From: JBJXGE01 sp046154185
Lineage (GTDB): Bacteria > Planctomycetota > UBA8108 > UBA1146 > JAJFFE01
Direction: 5' to 3'
DNA: 64,000 nucleotides
Assembly (NCBI GenBank): GCA_046154185.1
Contig: JBJXGE010000070.1
Coordinates: 124,001 to 188,000, forward strand
A program made the translations under genes and the position numbers. Every line of letters starts with the position of its first letter. The first letter of the stretch is position 1. The notes below the pieces were generated by a model. The model had not been told where the DNA came from, did not search any database, and saw only the letters and a program-made list of their open reading frames with translations. Positions 52,604-62,035 of the stretch are shown here, one piece after another.

Positions 52604-53983
52604 GTGCCCGTACTGCGCAACTTGCTCCGCAAAGTGGTTCGCTACGAACCGCACGAGCTGCGCGCGCTGCTGTGGGCGTTCGCGTTTTTCTACTTCGTGC
52701 TCGCGGCGTACTACGTCCTGCGACCGCTCCGCGAGTCGTTTGCCGTCAAGGCGGAGCTCGATCTCCTCGCCAGCTTCAGTTTGACTTTCGGCATCATGTT
52801 GATAGTCATGCCGCTGTACGAGTTGCTCGTCGCACGGTTTCAACGCCGAATGCTCGTCGCATTGGTCTATCGGTTTTTTATGTTGCAGATCGGCGCGTTC
52901 TGGCTGCTCTTCGCCTTCTTCGACGCTGGCAAGTCGCCAGGCATTTCGCAGTGCTTCTTCGTCTGGCTGACGGTCTTCAACGTGCTCATCGTCGCCGTGT
53001 TTTGGAGCGTACTGGTCGATCTCTTCAACAAAGATCAGGGCCGGCGACTCTTTGGTTTCATCGCGGCGGGCGGTACGTTCGGCGCGCTCTCGGGTTCGAT
53101 CGTAACGAGCACGGTTGCGCAGCAAATCGGCAGCGCGAACATTTTCGTCATTTCATTCTGCCTACTGGAGGCAGCCGTCCAATGTAGTCGCTACGCCGTG
53201 CGAGCCGGGCGGGCGGCGTCGACAACCGCGAACACGCCCGTGCTCGCGAGTGCGCGTGATGCCGAGAACGCGCACGGGAGTGATTCGCGCGGGCCGCGCC
53301 TCTTCACGGGTCTTCAGTTCGTCTTACGATCAAATCTCCTGCTCTTCATCGCGCTCTATCTTCTCTGTGCCACGATCAGCGCATCGTTCGGATATGCGCA
53401 GCAGAACGCCGTCGTCAGAGCGCAGCAACTCGAAGACGACGCGCGAACTCAGTTGTTTGCGAATATCAATTTGGTCGGGCAACTGCTGGCCGGACTGCTC
53501 CAGGCGGTCTTCGCCGCGCGCATCGTTCGACGCTTTGGCCTGGGCGTGACGCTCGCGGTGCTGCCGGTATTCCACGTGCTCGCGAATCTGACGCTCGGCT
53601 GCTCGCCCTACCTCGCGCCGATGTTTGAGCTCGTGATCATCATGGATGTCTTGCGTCGCGGCATCGGCCTCGGCCTCACGACGCCCGCGCGCGAAGTGTT
53701 GTTCACGACGCTGCCGAGCGAGCAGAAGTACCCGGCCAAGTATTTCATCGACACCGTCGTCTTCCGCGGCGGCGATGCGGTGGCACTCGCGATCTATCGC
53801 GTCACCGGCGCCGCCGCCGACATCGCAACGACCGCACTGCTCGTCGCGCCCCTCGGCCTGGTGTGGGCCGCGCTCGCGCTCCTGCTCGGCAGGCTCCATG
53901 CCGACGGGAAGCCGGCACGGGGCGGGTCGTCCACAGGGCAAAGCGAAGACGAAGGGCCGAATCTGTTCGTCAACCGAGGTTGA
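52604..53983 (+). CDS. Npt1/Npt2-type nucleotide transporter-like (MFS) protein
   Basis: 459 residues from GTG 52604, with AGGAG 9 nt upstream. YYVLRPLRESFAVKAELDLLASF and SVLVDLFNKDQGRRLFGFIAAGGTFGALSGS are typical of the ATP/ADP translocase-like branch (TlcC). About 12 helices, with a soluble loop near 200-235. FELVIIMDVLRRGIGLGLTTPAREVLFT and PAKYFIDTVVFRGGDAV are the second signature. In free-living bacteria the substrate is not established. Part of the gene (53711-53851) was copied to 54991-55130. Confidence 0.88.
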   Translation: MPVLRNLLRKVVRYEPHELRALLWAFAFFYFVLAAYYVLRPLRESFAVKAELDLLASFSLTFGIMLIVMPLYELLVARFQRRMLVALVYRFFMLQIGAFWLLFAFFDAGKSPGISQCFFVWLTVFNVLIVAVFWSVLVDLFNKDQGRRLFGFIAAGGTFGALSGSIVTSTVAQQIGSANIFVISFCLLEAAVQCSRYAVRAGRAASTTANTPVLASARDAENAHGSDSRGPRLFTGLQFVLRSNLLLFIALYLLCATISASFGYAQQNAVVRAQQLEDDARTQLFANINLVGQLLAGLLQAVFAARIVRRFGLGVTLAVLPVFHVLANLTLGCSPYLAPMFELVIIMDVLRRGIGLGLTTPAREVLFTTLPSEQKYPAKYFIDTVVFRGGDAVALAIYRVTGAAADIATTALLVAPLGLVWAALALLLGRLHADGKPARGGSSTGQSEDEGPNLFVNRG

Positions 53984-53993
53984 CTGCGCCGGT

Positions 53994-54552
53994 TCAGGTT
54001 AGGAGCAGCTCGGGAAACGCCTTTCGCCGGAACTCTGCGATGACCTGGTCGGTGAGTTTCCACGCGGCGCCAGGAATTCGCACTATCAGTTCTCTCCAAA
54101 CGGTCTCGAACGCACTAAGCGCATCGCGCTCGTCGTATCGAACTCCGACCGGCAACAGCGGCGCGATATCCTCGGTCAGGCTGCGCGCGAGCTTCGCCAA
54201 CATCCGCGCTTCGGCCGTCGCGCGTGTGAGCGGCTTCCCTTCCAAAGTAGTGCAATGCCGAAAACATGAAATCAATCTGCCTCGATCGAGAGACAATAGC
54301 CGGAGGCCCTCGTGCAAATCGAACAAATCGCGGCCCTTTCTCCGCTGGAGTAGCGCTCGCAACTTGGTACCGAAGATCTCCTCCGGCTCGAACGAAGTGA
54401 CCTCGCACGCGGCGTCAAACCAATCGCTCTACGGCAAACGAATATTTCTTGGTGTCGAGCAGGCTGCCGTGCTCTCGTGTGTTCACTTCAATTTTTAGTT
54501 TGAGTTTCTCATTCGATTCCGTTTCAGCAGCGAAACTGTAAATCAAACGCAT
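53994..54552 (-). pseudogene. AbiEii-like nucleotidyltransferase toxin, N-truncated and frameshifted
   Basis: From ATG 54552 the product reads KLKLKIEVNTREHGSLL then stops at 54415. A one-base shift within about 54419-54426 restores WFDAACEVTSFEPEEIFGTKLRALLQRRKGRDLFDLHEGL, the central signature of AbiEii (type IV toxin), continuing to 53994. The N-terminal nucleotidyltransferase core (G-S, D-x-D) is missing. The gene is therefore dead or a fragment; it abuts the AbiEi remnant at 54543. Confidence 0.75.
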
Positions 54553-54701
54553 CGAGTGGTCAGTTTGCTCTTCACCAATCTCGTAATTGCCGATGCAAAA
54601 GCGCGTGGCGTGATACCGAGTTCTCCAAGCGCACTTTCGCGTGTGAAGTGCGCGCGGCCAGCTGCGAGCTGGGAATCGATGTAGTCGACTAGAGTTGGCA
54701 C
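54543..54701 (-). pseudogene. AbiEi antitoxin N-terminal fragment
   Basis: A 52-codon frame from GTG 54701 reads LVDYIDSQLAAGRAHFTRES, then ALGELGITPRAFASAITRL, the winged-helix start of AbiEi antitoxins. The match ends abruptly in KSKLTTRCV and the AbiEii-like frame begins a few bases away, so a deletion has fused the two genes of an AbiE locus and removed the end of one and the start of the other. Confidence 0.65.
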
Positions 54702-54872
54702 GCCCGAATCGTATGCAAAAATCGGCAGTAATCTGGTGTTTTTGCATATGACCTAGGCCCAATTTAAAACCCTGAGCATCCGGAAGGCCTTATCAAGCGG
54801 GTGTTAAGCTCGCGACGGCTGAACCAGGTCGCTGTTTTTTCGCTGACGCCGCGGAATCAACGTGCGCACACC

Positions 54873-55238
54873 ATGCCGGAGCAACCCATTCCAGGAGTGT
54901 CAAACGCCAATGTCGAGCGAGTCGTGCGGCGCGACTACGCCACCGATCGCATCCCGGAAGCGCTGGAGATTCTCACCGAGTACGGCCACTCTGCCGAGCG
55001 AGCAGAAAGACCCGGCCAAATATCTCATCGCACCGTCGTCTTCCGCGGCGGCGATGCGGTGGCGCTCGCGATCTATCGCGTCACCGGCGCCGCCGCCGAC
55101 ATCGCTACGACCGCGCTGCTCGTCGCGCCCGAAGCGGCGATCCCCGTGACGCCAATTCTGCCTCGGAGACTGAGAACAGCCGCGCAGCGTACTCCGCCGC
55201 ACTCGCGATGCCTTCGCGCGCGGACATCGGCCAGCTAA
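54873..55238 (+). pseudogene. truncated copy of the 55599 gene fused to a transporter fragment
   Basis: ATG 54873 begins MPEQPIPGVSNANVERVVRR and matches the first 39 residues of the intact gene at 55599. At about 54989 the match stops and a copy of transporter bases 53711-53851 follows, so the frame continues as a chimera (TVVFRGGDAVALAIYRVTG) to 55238. Probably not functional. Confidence 0.75.
54991..55130 (+). repeat. 140-bp segmental duplication from the transporter gene
   Basis: Bases 54991-55130 copy 53711-53851 with few substitutions and one deleted base (ATCGACACCG became ATCGCACCG). Both edges are sharp: the sequence before belongs to the 55599-type gene and after it to an unrelated minus-strand frame. 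Confidence 0.85.
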
Positions 55239-55407
55239 AGCTCTGAAACTCGGGCCCACGGGACACGAACGCTCGGCTGTCATCGATGAGCGCTTCGATG
55301 TCGGCATCTACAATCGGACTGCCATCGGGATCGATGACATCGATTCGGAGGGGATATCCTCGCACGAGCGTGTATTGCAGAAACAAGTCTTGCGTCACCT
55401 CAAGCAC
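55105..55407 (-). CDS. possible gene remnant of unknown function
   Basis: About 100 residues from GTG 55407 (VTQDLFLQYTLVRGYPLRID, DPDGSPIVDADIEALIDD, FQSFSWPMSAREGIASAAEY). Composition is protein-like, but the last dozen codons read antisense through the duplicated transporter piece, so the true C-terminus is lost. No family recognised. The gap 55131-55598 holds this and no other feature. Confidence 0.35.
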   Translation of the reverse strand: MLEVTQDLFLQYTLVRGYPLRIDVIDPDGSPIVDADIEALIDDSRAFVSRGPEFQSFSWPMSAREGIASAAEYAARLFSVSEAELASRGSPLRARRAARS

Positions 55408-55598
55408 CAACCTTGGGGCGAGACAGTTTGGCGGCAATGAATGCAGCGCGACGGAAGCGATCGCCAAATATGCCGAGATTCGCCTCGTGTTGCTACTCAC
55501 GACCAATTCAAATGGCAACAGCGCAACCGTGCGCGTGTTTGAAAGACGCAAGGTGTCGGATCGCCGAACGCTAACACGAAGGGAAACGGGCGCACGCC

Positions 55599-55958
55599 AT
55601 GCCAGAGCAACCAGTACCACGAGTGTCGGACGCCGATGTCGAGCGAGTCGTGCGGCGCGACTACGCCACCGATCGCATCCCGGAAGTGCTGGCGATGCTC
55701 AACGAGTACGGCCAGGAACGTTGGCAGCAAGAGCCTGCGCGCGTTCGACTCGCCGTACTGCGGTTAGCAGCGGGGAACATCGCGCGACTTCGCGGCGAGA
55801 TTGAGAGCGCGAAGTGTGACTATCGCGATGTACTCGCGCCCGCCGAGTATCCGAATTACTTCAAGCGAGTCAGCGGCGTCGGGTCGCTGCCGCCAGCGGA
55901 AGAGCAACGCATAATTGACGCCGACTGGAAGCAGTATCAGGATTGGCTCAAACGCTGA
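55599..55958 (+). CDS. hypothetical protein, intact copy
   Basis: 119 residues: VSDADVERVVRRDYATDRIPEV, ERWQQEPARVRLAVLRLAAG, KCDYRDVLAPAEYPNYFKRV and EEQRIIDADWKQYQDWLKR. Helical and charged. It resembles unnamed conserved proteins found in several phyla; I cannot state a function. Its truncated sibling is at 54873. Confidence 0.7.
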   Translation: MPEQPVPRVSDADVERVVRRDYATDRIPEVLAMLNEYGQERWQQEPARVRLAVLRLAAGNIARLRGEIESAKCDYRDVLAPAEYPNYFKRVSGVGSLPPAEEQRIIDADWKQYQDWLKR

Positions 55959-56057
55959 TGACGTCGACCATGTTGTCATTGGGCGCCTGAAATTCCTCGC
56001 GCCGCGGAGGCGCGCATCTGTACGCGCGAATGCGTGCGGTTGCTGAACGGAGCCGCG

Positions 56058-56558
56058 TTGCCCTTCACGCCTTTTCATTTTGGGCCCGGAGTTGCGGTTC
56101 ACGCCGTCGCGCCGCGGCATGTGAGCTTTCTCGCATTCTGCACCGCCAACGTGCTCATCGATGTCGAGCCGCTCTACTTCATACTCACGGATGAGTTTCC
56201 GCTCCACCGTTTCTTTCACACTTATCTGGGTGCGACCATCGCTGTGTTCGCCACCGTCGCGCTCTTCGCAACCGCGCTCAAACTCGCAGCCGCCGCGACC
56301 CTGCCGAATCTGTTTGGATGGAAGCAACTCACGGCGCGCCCGATCGCGCTCGGCGCCATGCTCGGCGGCTACTCGCACATACTCCTCGACAGCCTCATGC
56401 ACGCGGACATGCGACCGTTCGCGCCGTTCTGCGCCGCCAATCCGTTGCTGAGAGCGGTCTCGAATGACGCCCTGCACTGGGCCTGTGTCGTCTCAGGCAT
56501 GGCGGGAATCATCTTCCTGGGCGTCCGCAAGGCGCTGCGGATGCCGCGAAAAAACTGA
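56058..56558 (+). CDS. membrane-bound metal-dependent hydrolase-like (YdjM/DUF457 type) protein
   Basis: 166 residues from TTG 56058 (GGAGC 4 nt upstream), giving the family start MPFTPFHFGPGVAVHAV. HFG, LIDVEPLYF, HRFFHTYLG and GGYSHILLDSLMHAD carry the conserved His/Asp residues of that family, set in about four helices. GTG 56034 would add eight residues. Function in the family is unclear. Confidence 0.78.
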   Translation: MPFTPFHFGPGVAVHAVAPRHVSFLAFCTANVLIDVEPLYFILTDEFPLHRFFHTYLGATIAVFATVALFATALKLAAAATLPNLFGWKQLTARPIALGAMLGGYSHILLDSLMHADMRPFAPFCAANPLLRAVSNDALHWACVVSGMAGIIFLGVRKALRMPRKN

Positions 56559-56649
56559 CGCCGCGCGTAGCGGATCCATGCTGCGTCTGGCAAAGTGTGT
56601 ACGCGTAACGATCCTTGTTGAGTTCCGCGCAAAATAGAATCGTCCACGC

Positions 56650-56985
56650 ATGAAATTCGCCTCCGTTCGTCGCATCGCCATGGCGCTGCCCGAAGTCACG
56701 GAGCAGCCGCATTTCGAGTACGGCTCGTTTCGCGTGCGCGGAAAAATCTTCGTCACAATGCCGCCGGATGAGAAACACATTCACGTGTTTGTCACCGGCG
56801 AAGATCGCGAACAAGCGCTCGCCATGTACGCAGATTTTGTCGAGCCGCTTTTGTGGGGTGGCAAGATCGCCGGCGTCCGCGTCGTTCTCGCTTCCGCCTC
56901 GCCAACGATCGTCAAACAGCTCGTGCGGCGCGCCTGGGCAACAAAAGCGCCAAAGACGCTTGTCGCGAAAGCCAGGAGTCAATAA
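56650..56985 (+). CDS. MmcQ/YjbR-family DNA-binding-like protein
   Basis: 111 residues. RRIAMALPEVTEQPHFEYGSFRVRGKIFVTM followed by KHIHVFVTGEDREQALAMY and LVRRAWATKAPKTLVA matches the MmcQ/YjbR fold and length. Its stop overlaps the next start by one base (TAATG), so the two genes are coupled. Confidence 0.87.
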   Translation: MKFASVRRIAMALPEVTEQPHFEYGSFRVRGKIFVTMPPDEKHIHVFVTGEDREQALAMYADFVEPLLWGGKIAGVRVVLASASPTIVKQLVRRAWATKAPKTLVAKARSQ

Positions 56986-58157
56986 TGAATCGGTCGCGCC
57001 GCACACTGTGTCGATCGTCAGTCATCCTTTGCGTGAGCGCGAGCCTGCTTGCGATTTTGTCGGCGGCCACCAACGACGCCGCGTCAAAACAGAAGTCGCC
57101 CGAGGATGTCGCTCCGCTCCTCAAGGATCTCGTCGCGAAGCACAAGGTCCCGGGCCTCGTGGCGCTGGTGCTCAAGAACAACGACGTCGTCGGACTCGGC
57201 GCCGCCGGCGTGCGAGCGGTCGGTCACGACGCGCCGATCACAGTGACCGACAAGTTTCATCTCGGCTCGTGCACAAAGGCGATGACCGCGACCTTGTGCG
57301 CGCGACTCGTCGAGCGCGACAAGCTCAAATGGAACTCGACGCTCGCCGATGTGTTTCCCGATTTTCGCGACAGCATGCACGCCGACTTTCGCGGCGTGAC
57401 GCTCGAGCAACTGCTCAGTCATCGCAGCGGTCTGCCTGGCCACGCGAATCGCGACGATCTTTGGTCGCGCTTATGGGCGCACAAGGGCTCGACGCGCGAA
57501 GGGCGTCGTCTGGCGCTCGAGAGCTTGCTCAAACATCCGCCTGAGTCGGCGCCTGGTACGCAGTTCATCTATTCGAACATGGGCTACATGTTGGCTGGCC
57601 ACATGGCGGAGCAAGTGACCGACAAGTCGTGGGAAGAATTGATGCGCGAACTGATCTTCAAGCCGCTCAAAATGGCGAGCGCCGACTTCGGCGCGCCTGG
57701 GACAGCCGGCAAGTTCGATGAGCCGTGCGGTCACAAGACGGATGGCAAGTGCGTCGAACCCGGCCCGGCCGCCGACAATCCGCCGAGCTTGGGACCGGCC
57801 GGCACCGTGCACGCACGCATGGAGGATTGGGCGCGGTTCGTCGCGCTCCATCTGCGCGGCGCGCGTGGCGACGCGCCGCCACTCTTGCGCACGGAGACAT
57901 TTGCCCGGCTGCATGCGCCCCTCGGCGCCGATAAGAACTACGCGCTGGGCTGGAGCACGACCGAACGCGAGTGGGCGCAGGGTCCCGTCCTCACGCACTC
58001 CGGCAGCAACACGATGTGGTTTTGCGTCGTGTGGATCGCGCCGAAACGCGACTTCGCGGTATTGATCGCCTGCAACCAGGGCGGCGGTTCGGCGGAGCGC
58101 GCGTGCGACGACGCCGCCGGAGCGCTGATCGCGCGCTTTCTCACCGAGAAGAAATGA
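56985..58157 (+). CDS. exported class C beta-lactamase-like serine hydrolase
   Basis: 390 residues from ATG 56985. Signal segment (SSVILCVSASLLAILSAATN). Catalytic motifs: SCTK at 95-98, YSN at 196-198 and a HSG near 335. Members act as beta-lactamases, DD-peptidases or esterases; which one applies cannot be told here. The longer frame from 56853 overlaps the previous gene and is not used. Confidence 0.9.
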   Translation: MNRSRRTLCRSSVILCVSASLLAILSAATNDAASKQKSPEDVAPLLKDLVAKHKVPGLVALVLKNNDVVGLGAAGVRAVGHDAPITVTDKFHLGSCTKAMTATLCARLVERDKLKWNSTLADVFPDFRDSMHADFRGVTLEQLLSHRSGLPGHANRDDLWSRLWAHKGSTREGRRLALESLLKHPPESAPGTQFIYSNMGYMLAGHMAEQVTDKSWEELMRELIFKPLKMASADFGAPGTAGKFDEPCGHKTDGKCVEPGPAADNPPSLGPAGTVHARMEDWARFVALHLRGARGDAPPLLRTETFARLHAPLGADKNYALGWSTTEREWAQGPVLTHSGSNTMWFCVVWIAPKRDFAVLIACNQGGGSAERACDDAAGALIARFLTEKK

Positions 58158-58264
58158 TCGCGTGCGCGAAACACGCGGAGATAGATCTGTCCGGTCGGCA
58201 GTGATATTGTTTGCGACAGAAACGAATCTCGCGCTCGTTCAACATTTTGGGATGGGAGGCGCTG

Positions 58265-59020
58265 ATGTCGCATCGAGTTCTGTTCGTTCTGGGTTTGTTC
58301 GTGGCGATCTGCTTCGCGACCCCGAGTTCTGCTCAAACGACGCCTTATCAACTCAACCCGACCGGCACCGACTACACGTACGGCTGCTACCCGCCGTGCT
58401 TATGCCCCATCTTCGTCGGCGAATTCATGACAGGCGGCTTCGAGTTGACGTTCACGAGCTTCGACGGGCTCTACAACAACTACGACATCACCGGCATCGA
58501 TTGGGCAACGACCGGGAGCCAGCTCGTCGGCTCCGGCACCTATAGAGTCTCGGTCGGCGCGCCGGAAGTGATGCACGAGATCACGCTCGATCTCGCCATT
58601 AATGGCGAGCCCCATCTGTTAGTCAGTGGACTCCTCCCGACTGACGACATCTTCCCGACGATTCAAATCGGCGCCGCCGAGAACGGCTACTTCTGCTTCG
58701 ATTACACCGTGCTGATCGACGCCACACCGGTGTTCGCGCCAGCGCCGGATTTCGTCCGTGGCGACTGTAACGTCGACAACTCGACGAATATCGCCGACGC
58801 AATCTTCGCGCTCGACACGTTGTTCATTCCCGGCTCGACCGGCGGCCCTTGCGCGAAAGCCTGCGACGCGAACGACGACGGCAGCTTCAACCTCGCTGAC
58901 GTGATCACGCTCCTGAGTCATTTGTTTTTGTCGGGGCCGATCCCGCCGCCGTTTCCCGGTTGCGGCGCGGATCCCACAATGGATAGCTTGAGCTGCGACG
59001 CGTTTGGGTTCTGTCCATAG
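58265..59020 (+). CDS. secreted protein with C-terminal dockerin-like module
   Basis: 251 residues from ATG 58265, with GGGAGG 5 nt upstream. Signal peptide ending TPSSAQ. The N-terminal 150 residues are Tyr/Cys-rich at first (YTYGCYPPCLCP) and then beta-rich, unassigned. The dockerin-like module covers about 165-251 (FVRGDCNVDNSTNIADAI, DANDDGSFNLADVI, CGADPT, final FCP). Confidence 0.82.
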   Translation: MSHRVLFVLGLFVAICFATPSSAQTTPYQLNPTGTDYTYGCYPPCLCPIFVGEFMTGGFELTFTSFDGLYNNYDITGIDWATTGSQLVGSGTYRVSVGAPEVMHEITLDLAINGEPHLLVSGLLPTDDIFPTIQIGAAENGYFCFDYTVLIDATPVFAPAPDFVRGDCNVDNSTNIADAIFALDTLFIPGSTGGPCAKACDANDDGSFNLADVITLLSHLFLSGPIPPPFPGCGADPTMDSLSCDAFGFCP

Positions 59021-59219
59021 CCGCCGACACTCGACCTCGATGCGCGAGATCCGAAATTGTCGATTCAGAGTACATCGGCATCGACCTCGGTTCGGATCTC
59101 GCACTGTTTGTGCTCGACGCACTGAATCGCATTGACCTCCCGTGGCGCTTGCATCGCCCTTTTCGAATTCGCGCCAGGAGAGTCTCGGCGCGTACTCCCA
59201 CATTGAAATCGATACCGTC

Positions 59220-61988
59220 ATGACCCGAACTCCCGCGAGATTCCTCGTCGTTGCGCTCCTAACGACTGCCATTCGGCTCGCCGCCGTTGCACAGGATGTC
59301 GCCCCTGGCAACGCCGAGGAAATCGCACGGCTCGAGCGCGTCGAGGAACTCACCGAGGACCTTGCCAACGACTTGCTGGAACTTTCGGTGGCGGTGCGGG
59401 ACGGTGATAAAAAACTTATCCGCGAGTTTTTCGCGGATAAGTTGAACTCCGCACCGCTCACGTGTGAGCCGGGTGCGCTCACCGCGAATCTCAAGTGGCT
59501 GGCGAACCGCGCGTGGGGTCCGCACTCGGCGGACGGACCAACCGGGAAGCAGCAGGCCGTCACCGGCGACCTCTTTCTCGAGCGGTGGCTGCGCTTGCTA
59601 GCGCACTTCGATTCGATCGACGACGTGCGCTTCAAAGTGAAGGAAGGCGACTTCGACGACAACGGCGTCGCCAAAGTCCGTGTTTCGTTCTACGTCATCG
59701 GCCGCAATCGACAGTCTCAACGCGAATGGCTGCGCGGGAATGTCTGGATCACCGCAGCCAAATCCGCCGGGCACTGGCGGTGGAGCAGCTACCAACCCCT
59801 CTCGATCGATTCACTCGTGGCGCAAGAAGATTTGTTTTCGGAAGTGGCCGACAGCTCCGGCCTCGCCTTGGAACTGCCACCTTACACGGGCGGCTACGCC
59901 TGGTACGGCGCCGCAACGGCGGACTTCGACAACGATGGTTTTCTCGATCTCTTCACGACGACTGGCGCGCACAATCGCCTCTACCTGAACCGAGCCGGCC
60001 GAGCGTTTGAGGATGTCTCCGCGGCCACTTCAGTGGCGTCGCTCGCGTCAGGACTCGCGCCGCTCATCCTCGACTACGATCATGACGGCGATCTGGATGT
60101 GTTCTTGAGCGGCATCGGACCGCAAACACTGCTGCAAAACCGCCTCGTCCCCGATGGCAAGCTCAGCTTCGACGATGTCTCACTCACCGCGGGCGTCGCT
60201 CGCGACGCGGTCGGATTCTCAGCCGTCGCCGGCGATGTCGATGGCAATGGCTGGGAGGACATCTACGTCTGCTCCTACAATCATTACGGACGCGTAACGC
60301 CAAACTCGTGGTTCAAGGCGACGAACGGCACTCCAAACCTGTTGTTCGTCAACAACGGCGATGGCACGTTTCGTGAAGCGGCGGCAGCGTGGAAGGTCGA
60401 CGATTGGCGCTGGAGTTATGCCGCGCAGTTCGTCGATCTCGACCGGGATGGCCGCATCGACTTGTACGTTGCGAACGACTTCGGCGAGAAGGCGCTGTTC
60501 ATGAATAAGGGCGGATACTTCGAGGACGAGGCCGCGCGCCGCGGCGCCACCGATGCCGGCAATGGTATGGGCGTTTCGTTCGGCGACTTCGACAACGACG
60601 GGCATCTCGATGTCCATGCGACCAACATGTCGAGCACGGCCGGGAATCGCATTATCGGCCGAATCTTCGCGGGTGCGACGAGCACCAACAATGTGCTCAA
60701 GAAACTCGCGTCCGGCAACAACCTGCTGCGCAACCGCGGTGACGGCACATTCGAAGATGTCACGACGGCCATCGGCGGCTTCTCAGGTGGATGGGCTTGG
60801 GGCGGCGGCTTTATCGACTTCGACAACGATGGGTGGAGTGACTTCTTTTGTCCAAATGGGTTTGTCTCCGGCCCATCGATGAAAGACACCTGAAGCCACT
60901 TTTGGCGTCAGGTCGTGACGCAAACCAACAATCCAACCGCTGAGTCTGCACTGCGCAGCGACCAGTCACGCCTCATGGGCGCTGAGGGATTCTCATTCAG
61001 CGGCTATGAGCGCGATCCGCTGTTCTTGAATCTAGCTGGCAAGAAGGTGCTGGACATCTCCGGTGTCTCGGGCGTCGACTCCATTTCCGACGGACGCGCC
61101 GGCGTGTTTGCCGACTTCGACAATGATGGCGACACCGACATTTTCATGAACAGCATTCAAGGCGCCGCGCACATGCTGTTTCGCAACAACGTGGGCGCGG
61201 CAAGTGGCTGGCTGCGCGTGACGCTGACGGGCGACGCACGCACTGGCCCCGAAGCGTTCGGCACGCAAGTGCGAGTGAAAACCACGAGCGGCGTGCAGAC
61301 GAAAGTCAAAAGCGGCGGCGAAGGTTATCTTTCGCAGCACGACCCGCGCCTGTTGTTCGGATTAGCGAAAGGTAGTTCCGCAGAGTGGATCGAAGTGTAT
61401 TGGCCGGGTGGCCGCACGGATCGATTTGACGGCCCATTCGCCGATGGCAGCGAGCTGCGAATCCGTCCCGGCATAAAAGCTCCCGAGTTGGCCCCGCTGC
61501 CGCGCGGCGCATTGCCGGATTCGCTGACGCGGGCCAATACCGCGTTGCGACCGCTCGCGTTGCGCATCGGCATGAAACTGCCCGATCTCGAGATCACCGA
61601 AACCTCCGGCGCGCGCGTGCCGCTCGCCGCGCAACGGAAGCCGGGCCGTCGCTTGCTCGTCAATTTGTGGGCCACCTGGTGCGGCAACTGCGCTCGTGAG
61701 ATGCCGCAGCTCGATCGCCTCGCTCCCGCATTGGCGCGCGGCAACATCGATCTCTGCGGCATCAGCGTCGACACCGATGCAGGCGTCGACATCGCCGCAT
61801 TCGCGAGCGCTCGAAAACTCAGCTATCCGCTGGTAAAAGGCGGCTCCTCCGCGGCCGAAAAGCTCTTCCCCGGCGGCAAGATCTCGGTACCGATCACGCT
61901 GCTTTTGAGCGACAACGGCACAATTTTAGATGCTTGGAGTGGGTGGAACGCGGAGGTCGAAGCCGCCATCCGTGCGCTCGCGCCCTGA
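59220..61988 (+). CDS. candidate selenoprotein: CRTAC1-type FG-GAP protein with C-terminal TlpA-like thioredoxin domain
   Basis: 922 residues if TGA 60891-60893 (codon 558) is selenocysteine. Signal peptide (ARFLVVALLTTAIRLAAVAQ). Residues about 35-200 are NTF2-like. FG-GAP/VCBS repeats follow (ADFDNDGFLDLF, DYDHDGDLDVFLSG, FDNDGHLDVHATN, DFDNDGWSDFFCPNGF). The frame then reads VSGPSMKDT-U-SHFWRQVV and continues with a further repeat (FADFDNDGDTDIFMN), an UnbV/ASPIC domain and a TlpA-like domain with WATWCGNC (Cys about 821/824). The downstream part alone has no signal peptide and no convincing ribosome site, and completes the repeat series, which argues for one protein. A SECIS-like hairpin lies at 60905-60921. 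Confidence 0.75.
60905..60921 (+). promoter_or_regulatory. candidate bacterial SECIS element
   Basis: GCGTCA (60905-60910) pairs with TGACGC (60916-60921); the apical loop is GGTCG (60911-60915). The loop starts 17 nt after the TGA and opens with GG. AAA (60922-60924) can extend the stem with TTT (60901-60903) around a bulged G. The CAGGTC core is the same as in the fdhF SECIS of E. coli as I recall it. Confidence 0.7.
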
Positions 61989-62035
61989 TCTAAGGGATGT
62001 TCGAGCGGTGCTCGTTTTTCTGAGAGGTCTTTTGA

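Noticed and set aside
55599..55620. 171-residue minus frame beginning at 55620
   Set aside because: Its N-terminal part overlaps the start of the intact 55599 gene antisense; only the part from 55407 has coding character.
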